NCBI GenBank assembly: GCA_045641605.1
Contig: JAZUHG010000017.1
Span: forward strand, 1 to 64,000
Source: Equivita sp045641605
Lineage (GTDB): Bacteria; Actinomycetota; Coriobacteriia; Coriobacteriales; Eggerthellaceae
DNA length: 64,000 bases
Direction: 5' to 3'
A program made the translations under genes and the position numbers. Each line of letters starts with the position of its first letter. Positions within the stretch are counted from its first letter, which is position 1. The notes beneath the pieces were generated by a model. That model was not told the origin of the DNA. It saw only the letters and a program-made list of their open reading frames with translations, and made no database searches. This document shows positions 1 through 9,097 of this stretch, piece by piece.

Positions 1-89
1 GAATTCATATTTCGAAACCCCTGCAGCGTCTATTTATAGCTGGCGAACGCACGATGACATACCGCGAAGCCGTTGAGAAATAGAATTTC
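1..89. repeat. Structured element, copy 1 (conserved core in a long stem)
   Basis: A conserved core (GAAACCCCTGCAGCGTC, 8 variable bases, GCTGGC, a variable stretch, then CCGCGAAGCCGTTGA) is enclosed by a stem whose arms are 1-13 and 77-89. The stem pairs TATTTC with GAAATA, then has one bulged base, then further pairs. A second copy at 63877-63985 has the same core but different, still complementary, stem sequences. It lies before the rpmE promoter, so on this strand it would belong to an upstream transcript cut by the window edge. It does not read as a protein in both copies, because the core lengths differ by 5 bases. I do not recognise the family. Confidence 0.6.
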
Positions 90-137
90 AAAATCTCTTC
101 CAAAAGACAAAAAAAGTAGTATTTTTAATCATTTTAA

Positions 138-146
138 TGGTAGAAT
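138..146 (+). promoter_or_regulatory. Extended -10 promoter for rpmE
   Basis: TGGTAGAAT is an extended -10 (TG, one base, TAGAAT). A purine-rich ribosome site (AGAAAGGA, 181-188) precedes the rpmE start at 195. No convincing -35 box is visible. Confidence 0.5.
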
Positions 147-194
147 ACGCAGTCCGTAAGTTTTGGTCGGTAATCAAAACAGAAAGGATAATAA

Positions 195-821
195 ATGAAA
201 AAGGATATTCACCCAGAGTACATGGAATGTACAGTCACATGTTCATGTGGCAACACTTTCAAGACCAGATCTACAAAGCCAGAGCTTAAGGTTGACATAT
301 GTAATGAATGCCATCCATTTTTCACTGGTCAGCAAAAACTTGTTGACACTGGTGGAAGGGTTCAACGCTTCGAAGACAGATTCGGTAATGCTAAGGAAAC
401 TTTGGAAGCAAAAGCTGCGGAGAAAAAGGCTGCACGTGCTGCAGAGTTAGAAGCTGCTGAGGCAGAACGCAAAGCTAAGGCTGAAGAGAAAGCTGCTGAG
501 AAAGAAAAGCGTGCTAAGGCTTATGAGGCTAAGGCTAAGAAGATGGAAGCTGAAAAGGCTAAAGAAGAAGCTGAAAAGCCAGCTGAGGAAAAAGCCGAAG
601 GTGAGGCTCCAGCTGAGGGGTCGGAGGTTCAGAACGAAACTCAAAATACTCCAGCTCCAGAAGAATCTCCAGCAGAAGAAAAACCTGCTGAGGAAAAACC
701 AGCTGAGGAAGCTCCTGCTGAAGAAGCTCCTAAAGAGGAGGAAAAACCAGCTGAGGAAAAACCTGCAGAAGAAGCTCCTGCTGAAGAAGCTAAACCTGAA
801 GAAGATAAACCAGCTGAATAA
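195..821 (+). CDS. rpmE: Ribosomal protein L31 with long acidic C-terminal extension
   Basis: This is bL31 of the large ribosomal subunit. The first ~70 residues are a normal L31: MKKDIHPEY start, paired cysteines CSC (16, 18) and CNEC (36, 39) that form the zinc site, and the [17 protein letters not shown] signature. The protein is 208 residues, against roughly 65-90 in most bacteria. Residues ~70-130 are an Ala/Glu/Lys-rich probable coiled coil, and the rest is repeated [18 protein letters not shown] units, probably disordered. The start is fixed by the AGAAAGGA ribosome site. The stop overlaps the next start by one base (TAATG), so the AAA+ protein is probably translationally coupled. All Trp-independent; no UGA codon. 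Confidence 0.93.
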   Translation: MKKDIHPEYMECTVTCSCGNTFKTRSTKPELKVDICNECHPFFTGQQKLVDTGGRVQRFEDRFGNAKETLEAKAAEKKAARAAELEAAEAERKAKAEEKAAEKEKRAKAYEAKAKKMEAEKAKEEAEKPAEEKAEGEAPAEGSEVQNETQNTPAPEESPAEEKPAEEKPAEEAPAEEAPKEEEKPAEEKPAEEAPAEEAKPEEDKPAE

Positions 822-2269
822 TGCTTGGTAGATCCAACATAAATAGTTCGTCGAATTCTAACGACGAAATTAGTAAGAAGTTTTATGAATTAAGCAAACA
901 AGCTACTCTTGCCGAGAGCAATGGCGACTATCTTTCTGCTGTTAATTTATATTTGGCTGCATATGAAGCTGCTAAGAATAGCGAAGATTTACTTAAAGAT
1001 GCTGTTGAAGGCATTAAAAAAGCTTGGAACATTGTGCTTGCTCAAAAGAACAGGCCGCTTGCAGAATATGTCTTCGATGCTTTGTGTAAGCATATTAAAG
1101 AACCTGAGATCAATACATATGCTGATCAACTTCATGATTTAATGTTGGACAAGCTTAAAGGTTTAGGCGTCCCTGTTGGGCATTTGCAAGATACAAATTC
1201 TGCCAATGATGCTCTTAATAAGATGAAGGACTTTATTTCTGGAATGGATGATAAAAAAGCTCAGGAACCCAAGCAAATTCAAAAGCCAAAAGAGGAAAAA
1301 CACACAGAAAACAAATCTGCTGACAAAGATGCTTATTACATAAGGCGTGAAATTAATAAGTATGATAACCTTGTTGGTTTTGATAATGCAATTCAAAACA
1401 TGCGTAAAACTGGAGTTGTTGGCAAGGAAAATTCCGAGCGTATGCAGCTTGTTGAGCGTCTAAATAAGGAACACGGTTTAAACAGAATTTCTTTTTCTGA
1501 AACAATGATTTTTACATCTCCATCGCGCGTGGATGCTAACCTTTTTATGGAGGCCACGGCTTCGGAGATTGGACTTCCATGCATTCAAATGCATATGGAT
1601 GATAACGTTCAAGGTTCAAGCGTACTTTGCATGATGGCTCCTGCAGATAGCAATTTTAGGCTCAATCCAAGCAGGACTGGATTTAATGGTAAGGGTATTT
1701 TGATGCTTGAGGATGTTGACACTTGAAATTTCCCCGACGCGGAAGACATGCCTGCCGAAGACGGTCTGGCAGGATTTTTCAGTGCCCAAATGAGTAGGGG
1801 AATTGCCGAGGTTACAAACCTAATTGATGTTGCTTTGGACGACCCGAACATTTTGGTTATGGCTACTGTTGGGGATAAAGTCGACGAAGATGAGGTTCGA
1901 AAAAACCTTGGTGCCGACAATTTCACAATTGTTCGCATTGACAACCCAACAGATCGTGAGCGTGCAGCTATTTGGGCGAAGCTTGCGCAAGACCATCCTT
2001 CACTCCGTGCTTTTAGCACTCAAAAGCTAGTTGATTATTCAAAGAACATGTCTCGATATGACATCGAAGTTGCAGTTCACGAGGCGCTAGAAGATGCTTA
2101 TAAATTGGGAATGAAAAAGGGTGAATACATTCCACTTTCAATTGTAAATATTGTTGAGCGTTTGGCTGACCATCAACCACTCGACTCAAGTGAGTATAAA
2201 AAACTCGAAGATGTAGCAACTGCTGATTTCAAAAAAGAACTCGAAAACATCGACGATATCTTAAAGTAA
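821..2269 (+). CDS. AAA+ family ATPase with degenerate Walker A (482 aa)
   Basis: One gene if UGA at 1724 is read as Trp302. Residues ~14-115 are helical and TPR-like, and a charged linker (145-170) follows. An AAA+ core begins near 180. Walker B is clear (ILMLEDVD, 293-300), followed by EDVDTWNFPD. Where the P-loop should be, residues ~229-241 read MIFTSPSRVDANL, without the GxxGxGK[ST] consensus, so nucleotide binding may be lost or altered. A C-terminal lid-like segment (ALEDAYKLG...) is present. It overlaps rpmE by one base and abuts mntP. The function is unknown; the position suggests a ribosome- or translation-linked role, which is inference only. Confidence 0.75.
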
Positions 2270-2887
2270 ATGTTTGCATTAGAACTCATAGCCACTGCTG
2301 TTGGCGTTTCTATGGACGCATTTTCTGTCTCTGTTTGTAAAGGGCTAGGGATGCGCAAAGTTAATTTTGTTCAAGCTGGAATTATTGCGCTTGTCTTCGG
2401 AGGATTTCAAGCTTTAATGCCTGTAATTGGTTTTGTAATTGTCTCAACTTTTCAAGATACCCAAGAATTTCAAAATGGAATTATGCAAAATGCACCTTTA
2501 ATTGCGCTTGTTTTGCTTGGATTTATTGGTGCAAAAATGATTTTTGACGCAGTTAGAGGTAAAAGTGCCGATGATGTTGCTCGTGCTCAAAAACAAAACG
2601 ACGAAGGCACGGGTGCTTCAAAACTTAATCCAATTGAGCTTTTAATGTTGGGCCTTGCTACGAGTATTGATGCATTAATGGTTGGTTTTGCTTTTGCTAT
2701 TATGCAAACTGATATGATTATTACAATTACTGTTATTGGCATTACAACTTTTATTTTCTCATTTGCAGGTGTTTTTATTGGACATTTCTTCAGCGCTAGG
2801 TGAGAAAAGCCAGCTTCGATTGCTGGTGGAGTGGTGTTGCTGTTGATTGGCCTTCGCTTCGGAGCCCAGTATTTAGGCTGATTTTAA
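2270..2887 (+). CDS. mntP: MntP-type manganese efflux pump (205 aa)
   Basis: A six-helix inner-membrane exporter of Mn2+ (UPF0059 family). The signature halves are visible: GVSMDAFSVSVCKGL near the N-terminus and GLATSIDALMVGFAF in the second half, each with the conserved Asp. The last helix (IAGGVVLLLIGLRFG) is reached only by reading UGA at 2801 as Trp. A second UGA at 2879 gives the C-terminal WF before TAA. The length then matches the family (~190 aa). It starts directly after the AAA+ stop codon, with no gap. No yybP-ykoY-like leader is possible because it lies inside the operon. Confidence 0.9.
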
Positions 2888-2898
2888 GTTAAAATTGG

Positions 2899-2907
2899 TG
2901 GTATAAT
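2899..2907 (+). promoter_or_regulatory. Extended -10 promoter for ppdK
   Basis: TGGTATAAT is a perfect extended -10, 36 bases before the ppdK ATG. A strong AAGGAG ribosome site follows at about 2932-2937. It suggests that ppdK is transcribed separately from the rpmE cluster. Confidence 0.6.
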
Positions 2908-2942
2908 TACCCACCTGTTGATATTAAGAAAAAGGAGAAAAA

Positions 2943-5660
2943 ATGGCAGATAAGAGAGTTTACGCGTTCGGTAAAGATCAAAACGGTAAGAATATTACTG
3001 AAGGTAATACCGATATGAAATGGATTCTTGGTGGTAAGGGTGCTAACTTAGCTGAAATGGCAAACTTAGAATTACCTGTTCCTCCAGGATATTCGATTAC
3101 TTGTCAAACTTGTATGGAATATGCAAATGCCGGTAATGTTTGGCCAGATGGCGCATTGGATGAGATTTGGGGATATACAGAAAACCTCGAAGACAGGATG
3201 GGCAAGCGTATTGGCGATAAGGATGATCCTCTATTAGTTAGTGTACGAAGTGGTGCTCCATTTAGTATGCCTGGTATGATGGATACTGTTCTTAACCTTG
3301 GTCTTAATGACGAATCTATCAATGGTCTTATTAAGCAAACCGATAACCCTCGTTTTGCCTGGGATTCTTATAGACGTTTTATTCAAATGTTTAGTAACGT
3401 TGTTATGGGTATCGATGGTGACTTCTTCGAAGATGCAATTAATGCTGCTAAGAAGAAGAAAGGCGTTAAAAACGATACAGATCTTGAGGCCGAAGATCTA
3501 AAAGCTCTTGTTTCTGAGTTTAAGAAAATCTTTAGTAAGAATGTTGACGGCAACGAATATCCAAGTCTTGTTGTTGATGGCAAGGTAGAATTCCCTCAAG
3601 ATCCTAAAGTACAACTTCAGTTGGCTATCGAAGCTGTATTTGGTAGCTGGAATAACGAGCGTGCTGTTTTATATAGGCAGCAAAATAAGATTGATGACAA
3701 CCTTGGTACTGCTGTTAACGTTCAAACCATGGTTTTTGGTAATAAGGGTGATACATCTGCAACTGGTGTTGCATTTACACGTAACCCTGCCGATGGCAAA
3801 AATGAACGTTATGGTGATTTTTTGGTTAATGCTCAGGGTGAAGATGTTGTTGCTGGTATCAGAAACACAAGCCCTATTGCTGACCTTCACAAGGTTGACG
3901 CATTAAAGGAAGCTTCCGATGAACTTTATGCCATTTTTGAAAAGTTGGAAGATCACTTCCGTGATATGTGTGATATTGAGTTTACAATTGAGCAAGGCAA
4001 ACTTTGGATGCTTCAAACTCGTGTTGGTAAACGTACAGCTCATGCTGCTCTTTCAATCGCTATTCAGATGGTTGAAGAAGGCTTAATCACTAAAGAAGAA
4101 GCCATTATGCGCGTTGAGCCTGATCAACTTGACCAACTGCTACACCCACAATTTAAGAAGGGTGCAAAATATGATGTTTTGGCTAAAGGCTTAAATGCAT
4201 CTCCTGGTGCTGCTGTTGGTAAAGCAGTATTCAGTGCTGAAGATGCTGTTAAGGCTAAGGAAAAGGGCGAAAAAACTGTTCTTGTTCGCTGGGAGACTAC
4301 TCCAGATGACTTAGCTGGAATGATTGCTGCCGAAGGTATTTTGACATCTCACGGTGGTAAGACATCTCATGCCGCTGTTATTGCTCGTGGTATGGGGGCA
4401 CCTTGTGTTTGCGGTGTTGAAGCATTACAAATTGATGCCGCTAAAAAGCAAGCTAAGGTTGCTGGCACAAAAACAACCATCAAAGAGGGTGACATCATTT
4501 CTATTGATGGTATGACTGGTGATGTTGTTTATGGTGCTGTTGAGCTTCAAGAAGCAGAACTTACTGGCGATTTAGATGTAATGCTTAAATGGGCCGATGA
4601 GCTTGCTCGCATGGAAGTACATGCTAATGCTGATAATCCAAACGATGCTCAGTTAGCACGTGACTTCGGAGCTACAGGTATTGGCCTTTGCCGTACAGAG
4701 CACATGTTCCTAGGTGAGCGTAAGCAAATCATTCAAGACTTCATTCTTAGCGAAGATGATGACACTATGAGAGATTGCTTGAAGAAACTTCGTGATGCTC
4801 AAAGCGGCGATTTTTATGGAATGTTTAAGGCAATGGATGGTTACCCTGTAATTGTTCGCTTGCTTGATCCACCACTTCATGAATTTTTGGAAAGTGGCCG
4901 TGAGGTGGAAGTTGAACTTGCCAAACTTGAAGCTAAAGGTGCTGCTAAGGGCCGCATTGAAAAGCTTAAAGCATTTTTGGATAAGGTAGATAGTTTTGCT
5001 GAAGCTAATCCAATGTTGGGTATGCGTGGTTGCCGTTTAGGAATTATGTATCCTGAACTAACCCATATGCAAGTTCGCGCAATTTGTACTGCAACTGCTA
5101 AGTTAAAGAAGGAAGGCTTAAACCCTCGTCCTCAAATTATGGTTCCACTTGTTTCAGTAAATTCTGAGCTTGCTCATGTTCGCGACATTTGCGAAAACAC
5201 AATTGAAGAAGTTGAGAAAGATTATGATTGTGAGCTTGATATCCCTATTGGAACAATGATTGAGCTTCCGCGTGCTGCTGTTACTGCTGATGAGATTGCT
5301 CAATATGCAGATTTCTTTAGCTTCGGAACAAACGATCTAACTCAAACAACATTTGGATTTAGTCGTGACGATGTTGAGAGTGAATTTGTTCCTAAATATT
5401 TGAAAGAGAAATTGTTAACTGCAAATCCATTTGCAACAGTTGATAAGGGTGTTGCAAAGTTAGTTAGCATGGCTACTGAGCTTGGTCATAAAGGCAACCC
5501 AAGCATCGAATGTGGTGTTTGCGGTGAGCACGGTGGAGACCCAGATTCTGTTAAGGTATTTAACAAAATTGGTCTTGACTATGTAAGTTGTTCGCCATTC
5601 CGTGTTCCAATTGCTCGCTTAGCTGCTGCTCAGGCTGTTATTGAACAAAGAGATGAGTAA
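2943..5660 (+). CDS. ppdK: Pyruvate, phosphate dikinase
   Basis: Interconverts pyruvate, ATP and phosphate with PEP, AMP and pyrophosphate in the cytoplasm, and is common in anaerobes with pyrophosphate-saving glycolysis. The 905 residues match the full three-domain family length. The N-terminal ATP-grasp carries GGKGANLAEM and the SVRSGAPFSMPGMMDT segment. The central swivelling domain has the phosphohistidine motif TSHGGKTSHAAV. The C-terminal PEP/pyruvate barrel has FGTNDLTQTTFG and the CGVCGEHGGDP signature. All Trp codons are TGG, unlike many neighbours. It has its own promoter, and its stop overlaps the nadK start. Confidence 0.98.
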   Translation: MADKRVYAFGKDQNGKNITEGNTDMKWILGGKGANLAEMANLELPVPPGYSITCQTCMEYANAGNVWPDGALDEIWGYTENLEDRMGKRIGDKDDPLLVSVRSGAPFSMPGMMDTVLNLGLNDESINGLIKQTDNPRFAWDSYRRFIQMFSNVVMGIDGDFFEDAINAAKKKKGVKNDTDLEAEDLKALVSEFKKIFSKNVDGNEYPSLVVDGKVEFPQDPKVQLQLAIEAVFGSWNNERAVLYRQQNKIDDNLGTAVNVQTMVFGNKGDTSATGVAFTRNPADGKNERYGDFLVNAQGEDVVAGIRNTSPIADLHKVDALKEASDELYAIFEKLEDHFRDMCDIEFTIEQGKLWMLQTRVGKRTAHAALSIAIQMVEEGLITKEEAIMRVEPDQLDQLLHPQFKKGAKYDVLAKGLNASPGAAVGKAVFSAEDAVKAKEKGEKTVLVRWETTPDDLAGMIAAEGILTSHGGKTSHAAVIARGMGAPCVCGVEALQIDAAKKQAKVAGTKTTIKEGDIISIDGMTGDVVYGAVELQEAELTGDLDVMLKWADELARMEVHANADNPNDAQLARDFGATGIGLCRTEHMFLGERKQIIQDFILSEDDDTMRDCLKKLRDAQSGDFYGMFKAMDGYPVIVRLLDPPLHEFLESGREVEVELAKLEAKGAAKGRIEKLKAFLDKVDSFAEANPMLGMRGCRLGIMYPELTHMQVRAICTATAKLKKEGLNPRPQIMVPLVSVNSELAHVRDICENTIEEVEKDYDCELDIPIGTMIELPRAAVTADEIAQYADFFSFGTNDLTQTTFGFSRDDVESEFVPKYLKEKLLTANPFATVDKGVAKLVSMATELGHKGNPSIECGVCGEHGGDPDSVKVFNKIGLDYVSCSPFRVPIARLAAAQAVIEQRDE

Positions 5661-6483
5661 GAGACTTTTAATAGTAATAAACAAGAATAATGAGGAGGCC
5701 GTTAAGGCCTCTTCGTGTCTTGAAGACTTTTGTAAGAAGAACAGCTATTCTTACGACAAATACGATGGCTGGGAAATAAGCGATCCTAAAAATTTGCCTG
5801 ATAAAAATTTTGATTTGGCTGTTGTTTTTGGTGGCGATGGCACAATGCTGCGCACTTCAAATTTTATAGGTAGTAATGACATTCCAATTTTGGGTATTAA
5901 TTATGGAAACCTTGGATTTTTAACAAATTCAAGTGAGCCTGGTATTGAAAAGCTTGTTAGTGATGCTTTGGATGGGAAGCTTAAGAGTGAGTCAAGATGT
6001 CATTTAATTGTTGAAGTGATTGGCGATAAGAACACAGATAAATTTATTGCTATGAATGAGGTTAGCATTAGGCGTTCAAAGTCTGGTCGTATTGTGGATT
6101 TCGGAATTAATATTAACGATGAGCATGTTTGCGAGCTCCGAAGCGATGGTGTAATTGCTTCAACCGCTACTGGATCTACAGCTTATGCATTAGCTGCTGG
6201 AGGTCCTCTTGTTGCCCCGACTTATAAGGGCGTAATAATTGTACCACTAGCTCCTCATACGCTTAATTCAAGACCTCTTGTCACAGATAAAGATGATGTT
6301 GTTGAATTCGATTTTACAAATGATAATAAAGATGAAAAGCTTGCAATTAGCGTTGACGGTGAGATTAAAAATATTAAAGGCAAGGTATTAAAAGTAGTTG
6401 TTCAAACTGACAAAAACGAAACTACCATACTTCGTTATTCTAACGACACTTTTTACAACAGAATTTCGAAAGTATTTTTCTAG
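5653..6483 (+). CDS. nadK: NAD kinase (276 aa)
   Basis: Phosphorylates NAD to NADP. Visible motifs are GGDGTML (the catalytic GGDG loop), GINYGNLGFLT, and the nucleotide-binding SDGVIASTATGSTAYALAAGGP. I chose ATG at 5653, inside the ppdK stop region (ATGAGTAA overlap). A TTG four codons upstream (5641) is possible but less likely. It is probably co-transcribed with ppdK and coupled to it by the overlap. In many genomes nadK sits beside tlyA; here tlyA is 35 kb away. Confidence 0.94.
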   Translation: MSKRLLIVINKNNEEAVKASSCLEDFCKKNSYSYDKYDGWEISDPKNLPDKNFDLAVVFGGDGTMLRTSNFIGSNDIPILGINYGNLGFLTNSSEPGIEKLVSDALDGKLKSESRCHLIVEVIGDKNTDKFIAMNEVSIRRSKSGRIVDFGININDEHVCELRSDGVIASTATGSTAYALAAGGPLVAPTYKGVIIVPLAPHTLNSRPLVTDKDDVVEFDFTNDNKDEKLAISVDGEIKNIKGKVLKVVVQTDKNETTILRYSNDTFYNRISKVFF

Positions 6484-6492
6484 GTGGCATAA

Positions 6493-7161
6493 ATGAAAGA
6501 GCAAACTAAAAAAGATATTAGAAATATTCTAATAATTCTAGCTTTGGTTTTCTTTGATGTTTTGATATATATGACTTCGAAACAATTTCCTAATGAACCT
6601 TTAATTTTAAACAATGAAATTGAAGACAAAATACCTCTTGTTCCTGTGTTTATTATTCCTTACATACTATGATGAGTTTTAATTATTATTGTTCCTTTTT
6701 ACATATCCAGAAAATCTGATAAAGCTTTTATGATTTATGTTTTTACATTTGCAATTTGTTTTGCGTTAACGTTTCCTTTTTATGTCTTTTTTCCTACAGC
6801 AGTAAAAATTCCAGTTTTTGAATCAACAGACTTCTTTAGTTGATTGTGCAACTTTGTTTATTCAGTTGATATACCGTTGGGGGCTGAACATAGCCAGTAC
6901 TATCTTCCAAATAATTGCTTGCCAAGTGGGCACACTCTTGCGAGCATGATAATTATATACACTACCAGTACCTGCAAAAAAATTAAAAAGGGCCTCAAAA
7001 TATTTATTGATATAACTATGGTCATCGTTATTATTTCTACAATTTTAGTCAAGCAACATGTTGTGGTTGATTTAATTGCTGCTATTATAATTTCAACTTT
7101 AGTGTTTTTTGTGGTAAGGTATTTCGTGAACAAATATTATGGGCGTAGACGCAATATATAA
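6493..7161 (+). CDS. PAP2-superfamily membrane phosphatase (222 aa)
   Basis: Open only with UGA as Trp, at 6670 and 6673 in tandem and at 6841. There is no TGG in the gene, so all its Trp are UGA. The hydrophobic protein has about six membrane segments. PSGHT near the middle matches PAP2 motif 2, and KQHVVVDLIAA matches motif 3 (usually HxxxDxxAG). Motif 1 is not obvious. The SGHT/KQHVVVD form resembles the inositolphosphotransferase/aureobasidin-type PAP2 subgroup, so it may act on lipid phosphates. It overlaps the next gene by 23 bases. Confidence 0.75.
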
Positions 7162-8377
7162 AAATATCGACGATAACATTCCTTACAAGCAGCTTGATGA
7201 ATCTTTAGCTGAAGAGATTTCTCAAAACAAAGCGAAGGGTTGGACTTCGCCCTATGCTTTTAAGGATGAAGACATTGTTCGTCGCATTAAAAAAGAACAC
7301 GACGAAGCCACAGTTGTCCGCCCTGCTTTTGATCGCGACATTGAAAAAATCATGTATGTACCTGCTTATAATAGGTATAACGACAAAACTCAAGTTTTTT
7401 CGTTCTTGCACAATGATGACATTAGCAGGAGAGGCCTACACGTCCAATACGTAAGCAAAATTGCGCGAAATATTGGGGGCCTTTTAGGCTTAAACACTTC
7501 TCTTATCGAAGCTATGGCCATCGGGCATGACATTGGACACACTCCTTTTGGTCATGTTGGAGAAAAAGATTTAAACAAAGTTTACAACAAACATACTGGA
7601 AGGTTATTTAACCATAATGTTCATTCTGTACGTGTTTTGGACAAACTTTATAAACGTAATTTAAGCCTTCAAACTTTGGATGGAATTTTGTGCCACAATG
7701 GCGAGATTGCAAAACAAGTTTTAGAAGTAAAACCGGTAAAGAACTTTGATGCCTTCGATAAAAAAGTTGAAGAGTGCTATGTTGATGAGAATGCAGTTTC
7801 GAAGCTTGTTCCAGGTACTTTAGAGGCTTGTGTTGTCCGAATTTCTGACATAATCGCATACCTTGGCAAGGACAGGATTGACGCGCTTCAAATTGGTGTT
7901 TTGGATGACGCGCAATGCTTCGATACAAAATGTCTTGGCCGCACAAACACTAAAATCATTAATAATATGATTGTAGACATTGTAGAAAATTCTTATGGCA
8001 AGGATCATATCCAAATGAGCAAGGAGATCTTTGAAGATTTGTGCCTTGCAAAGGATCAAAATGTTCAAGAGATTTATCTTAAAGAGGGAATGAGCGAAGA
8101 TGCCAACCTTAACTTAGACACTATGACAACTCAACTTTATGAGAAGTTCTTGAATGATCTTAAGTCCGAAAACAAAGAATCATCCATTTACACTCATCAT
8201 ATTGCTAGTTTGCTTCGTAATTCAAATAACATCGCTGAAGAGTATATGAGCGAAGACCCTAATGACATCGTTGTGGATTACCTTGCTTCTATGACAGATA
8301 CATACTTTATGGCAGTGTCAAAGCACTACTTCCCAGAATCAGATTCGGATTTATTTTTCCGCGGTTACTTTAAATAG
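7139..8377 (+). CDS. HD-domain hydrolase, dGTPase family (412 aa)
   Basis: Resembles deoxyguanosine triphosphate triphosphohydrolase-like proteins. The RRGLHVQYVSKIAR segment, typical of dGTPases (usually RxTHSLEV), is followed by the metal-binding HDIGHTPFGH (His130, Asp131). HNVHSVRVLDK, and an ILCHNGE further on, supply more likely metal and substrate ligands. The likely reaction is dNTP to deoxynucleoside plus triphosphate, but substrate range cannot be read from sequence. The start lies within the PAP2 gene, so the two are coupled. It converges on the minus-strand YwaF-like gene, 7 bases beyond its stop. Confidence 0.82.
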   Translation: MGVDAIYKNIDDNIPYKQLDESLAEEISQNKAKGWTSPYAFKDEDIVRRIKKEHDEATVVRPAFDRDIEKIMYVPAYNRYNDKTQVFSFLHNDDISRRGLHVQYVSKIARNIGGLLGLNTSLIEAMAIGHDIGHTPFGHVGEKDLNKVYNKHTGRLFNHNVHSVRVLDKLYKRNLSLQTLDGILCHNGEIAKQVLEVKPVKNFDAFDKKVEECYVDENAVSKLVPGTLEACVVRISDIIAYLGKDRIDALQIGVLDDAQCFDTKCLGRTNTKIINNMIVDIVENSYGKDHIQMSKEIFEDLCLAKDQNVQEIYLKEGMSEDANLNLDTMTTQLYEKFLNDLKSENKESSIYTHHIASLLRNSNNIAEEYMSEDPNDIVVDYLASMTDTYFMAVSKHYFPESDSDLFFRGYFK

Positions 8378-8384
8378 AAACAAG

Positions 8385-9089
8385 CTATTTTGTTGGTTTT
8401 TTACTTTTCTTATTTGTAATTAAGTTATATATCAATATGAATATAACTACATATATTGTGCCAAGGATTCCAATACCTCATCATGATGTTATGTTAGGTA
8501 AAACAGAGAACAATGGATATGTGATATTCATACCTTCGGGGAGTCCAAAAACATAAACTTCAATGCAACCTATTCCCATATAAATAATGTAGGAAACTGG
8601 AAATACTCATCATTTTTTAATGTCTGGGATAAAGTATTTGCTTTTAATTAGTAGCATGCTTAAAAACATACCAAAACTGTGGTGCAGCATACTTGAGACA
8701 ACATCGGGTTCAAGTAAATATTCCTCTGTGATAAAACTAGGATATATTAATGTTATTAACGAAAACAATATACAAGAATAAACAAGATAATGCAAAAGTA
8801 TGTTGTTCTTTTTTCCAAACAATATGCAAAGAGGTAGTATTACCGAATTCAAGCCACAAACGGTTGTTGGAATTAAGCCTCATCAATTAAAACCTTCGAC
8901 AGGAACAATGTATATGCATCGGATTGTTCATGCTACCCTGCATATAATTACAGAAATTAATTGAAGAATTGCTAAGATTTTAAAAGCTTTATCGTAATTT
9001 TTAATATATTTCAGGCCAAAATAGAATGCAATAACATTTAGTATAAGATAGCCTATGTGTTCAGGCCCGAAAAGTGCACCATAATACAT
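8385..9089 (-). CDS. YwaF/TMEM164-like integral membrane protein (234 aa)
   Basis: A multi-spanning membrane protein that is open only when seven UGA codons (three tandem pairs and one single) are read as Trp. It has no TGG codon. Recognisable pieces are GALFGPEHIGYLILN at the start, NWWGLIPTTVCGLNSVILPL, a conserved-looking MLHHSFG, and a C-terminal PLFSVLPNITSWWG. The overall pattern resembles the YwaF/TIGR02206 family of unknown function, but I am not certain. The start is set by a strong AGGGGGG ribosome site. It follows rnhA by 8 bases and is probably in the rnhA/murJ operon. Confidence 0.6.
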
Positions 9090-9097
9090 TATCCCCC

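Noticed and set aside
1..89. SAM-I riboswitch (suggested by GAAACCC).
   Set aside because: The rest of the SAM-I core, including the GGCAACC and kink-turn pattern, is absent, and no methionine gene follows.
6493..7161. UGA as selenocysteine.
   Set aside because: The sites are conserved Trp, some are tandem, they occur in many unrelated families, and no SECIS-like hairpins follow them.
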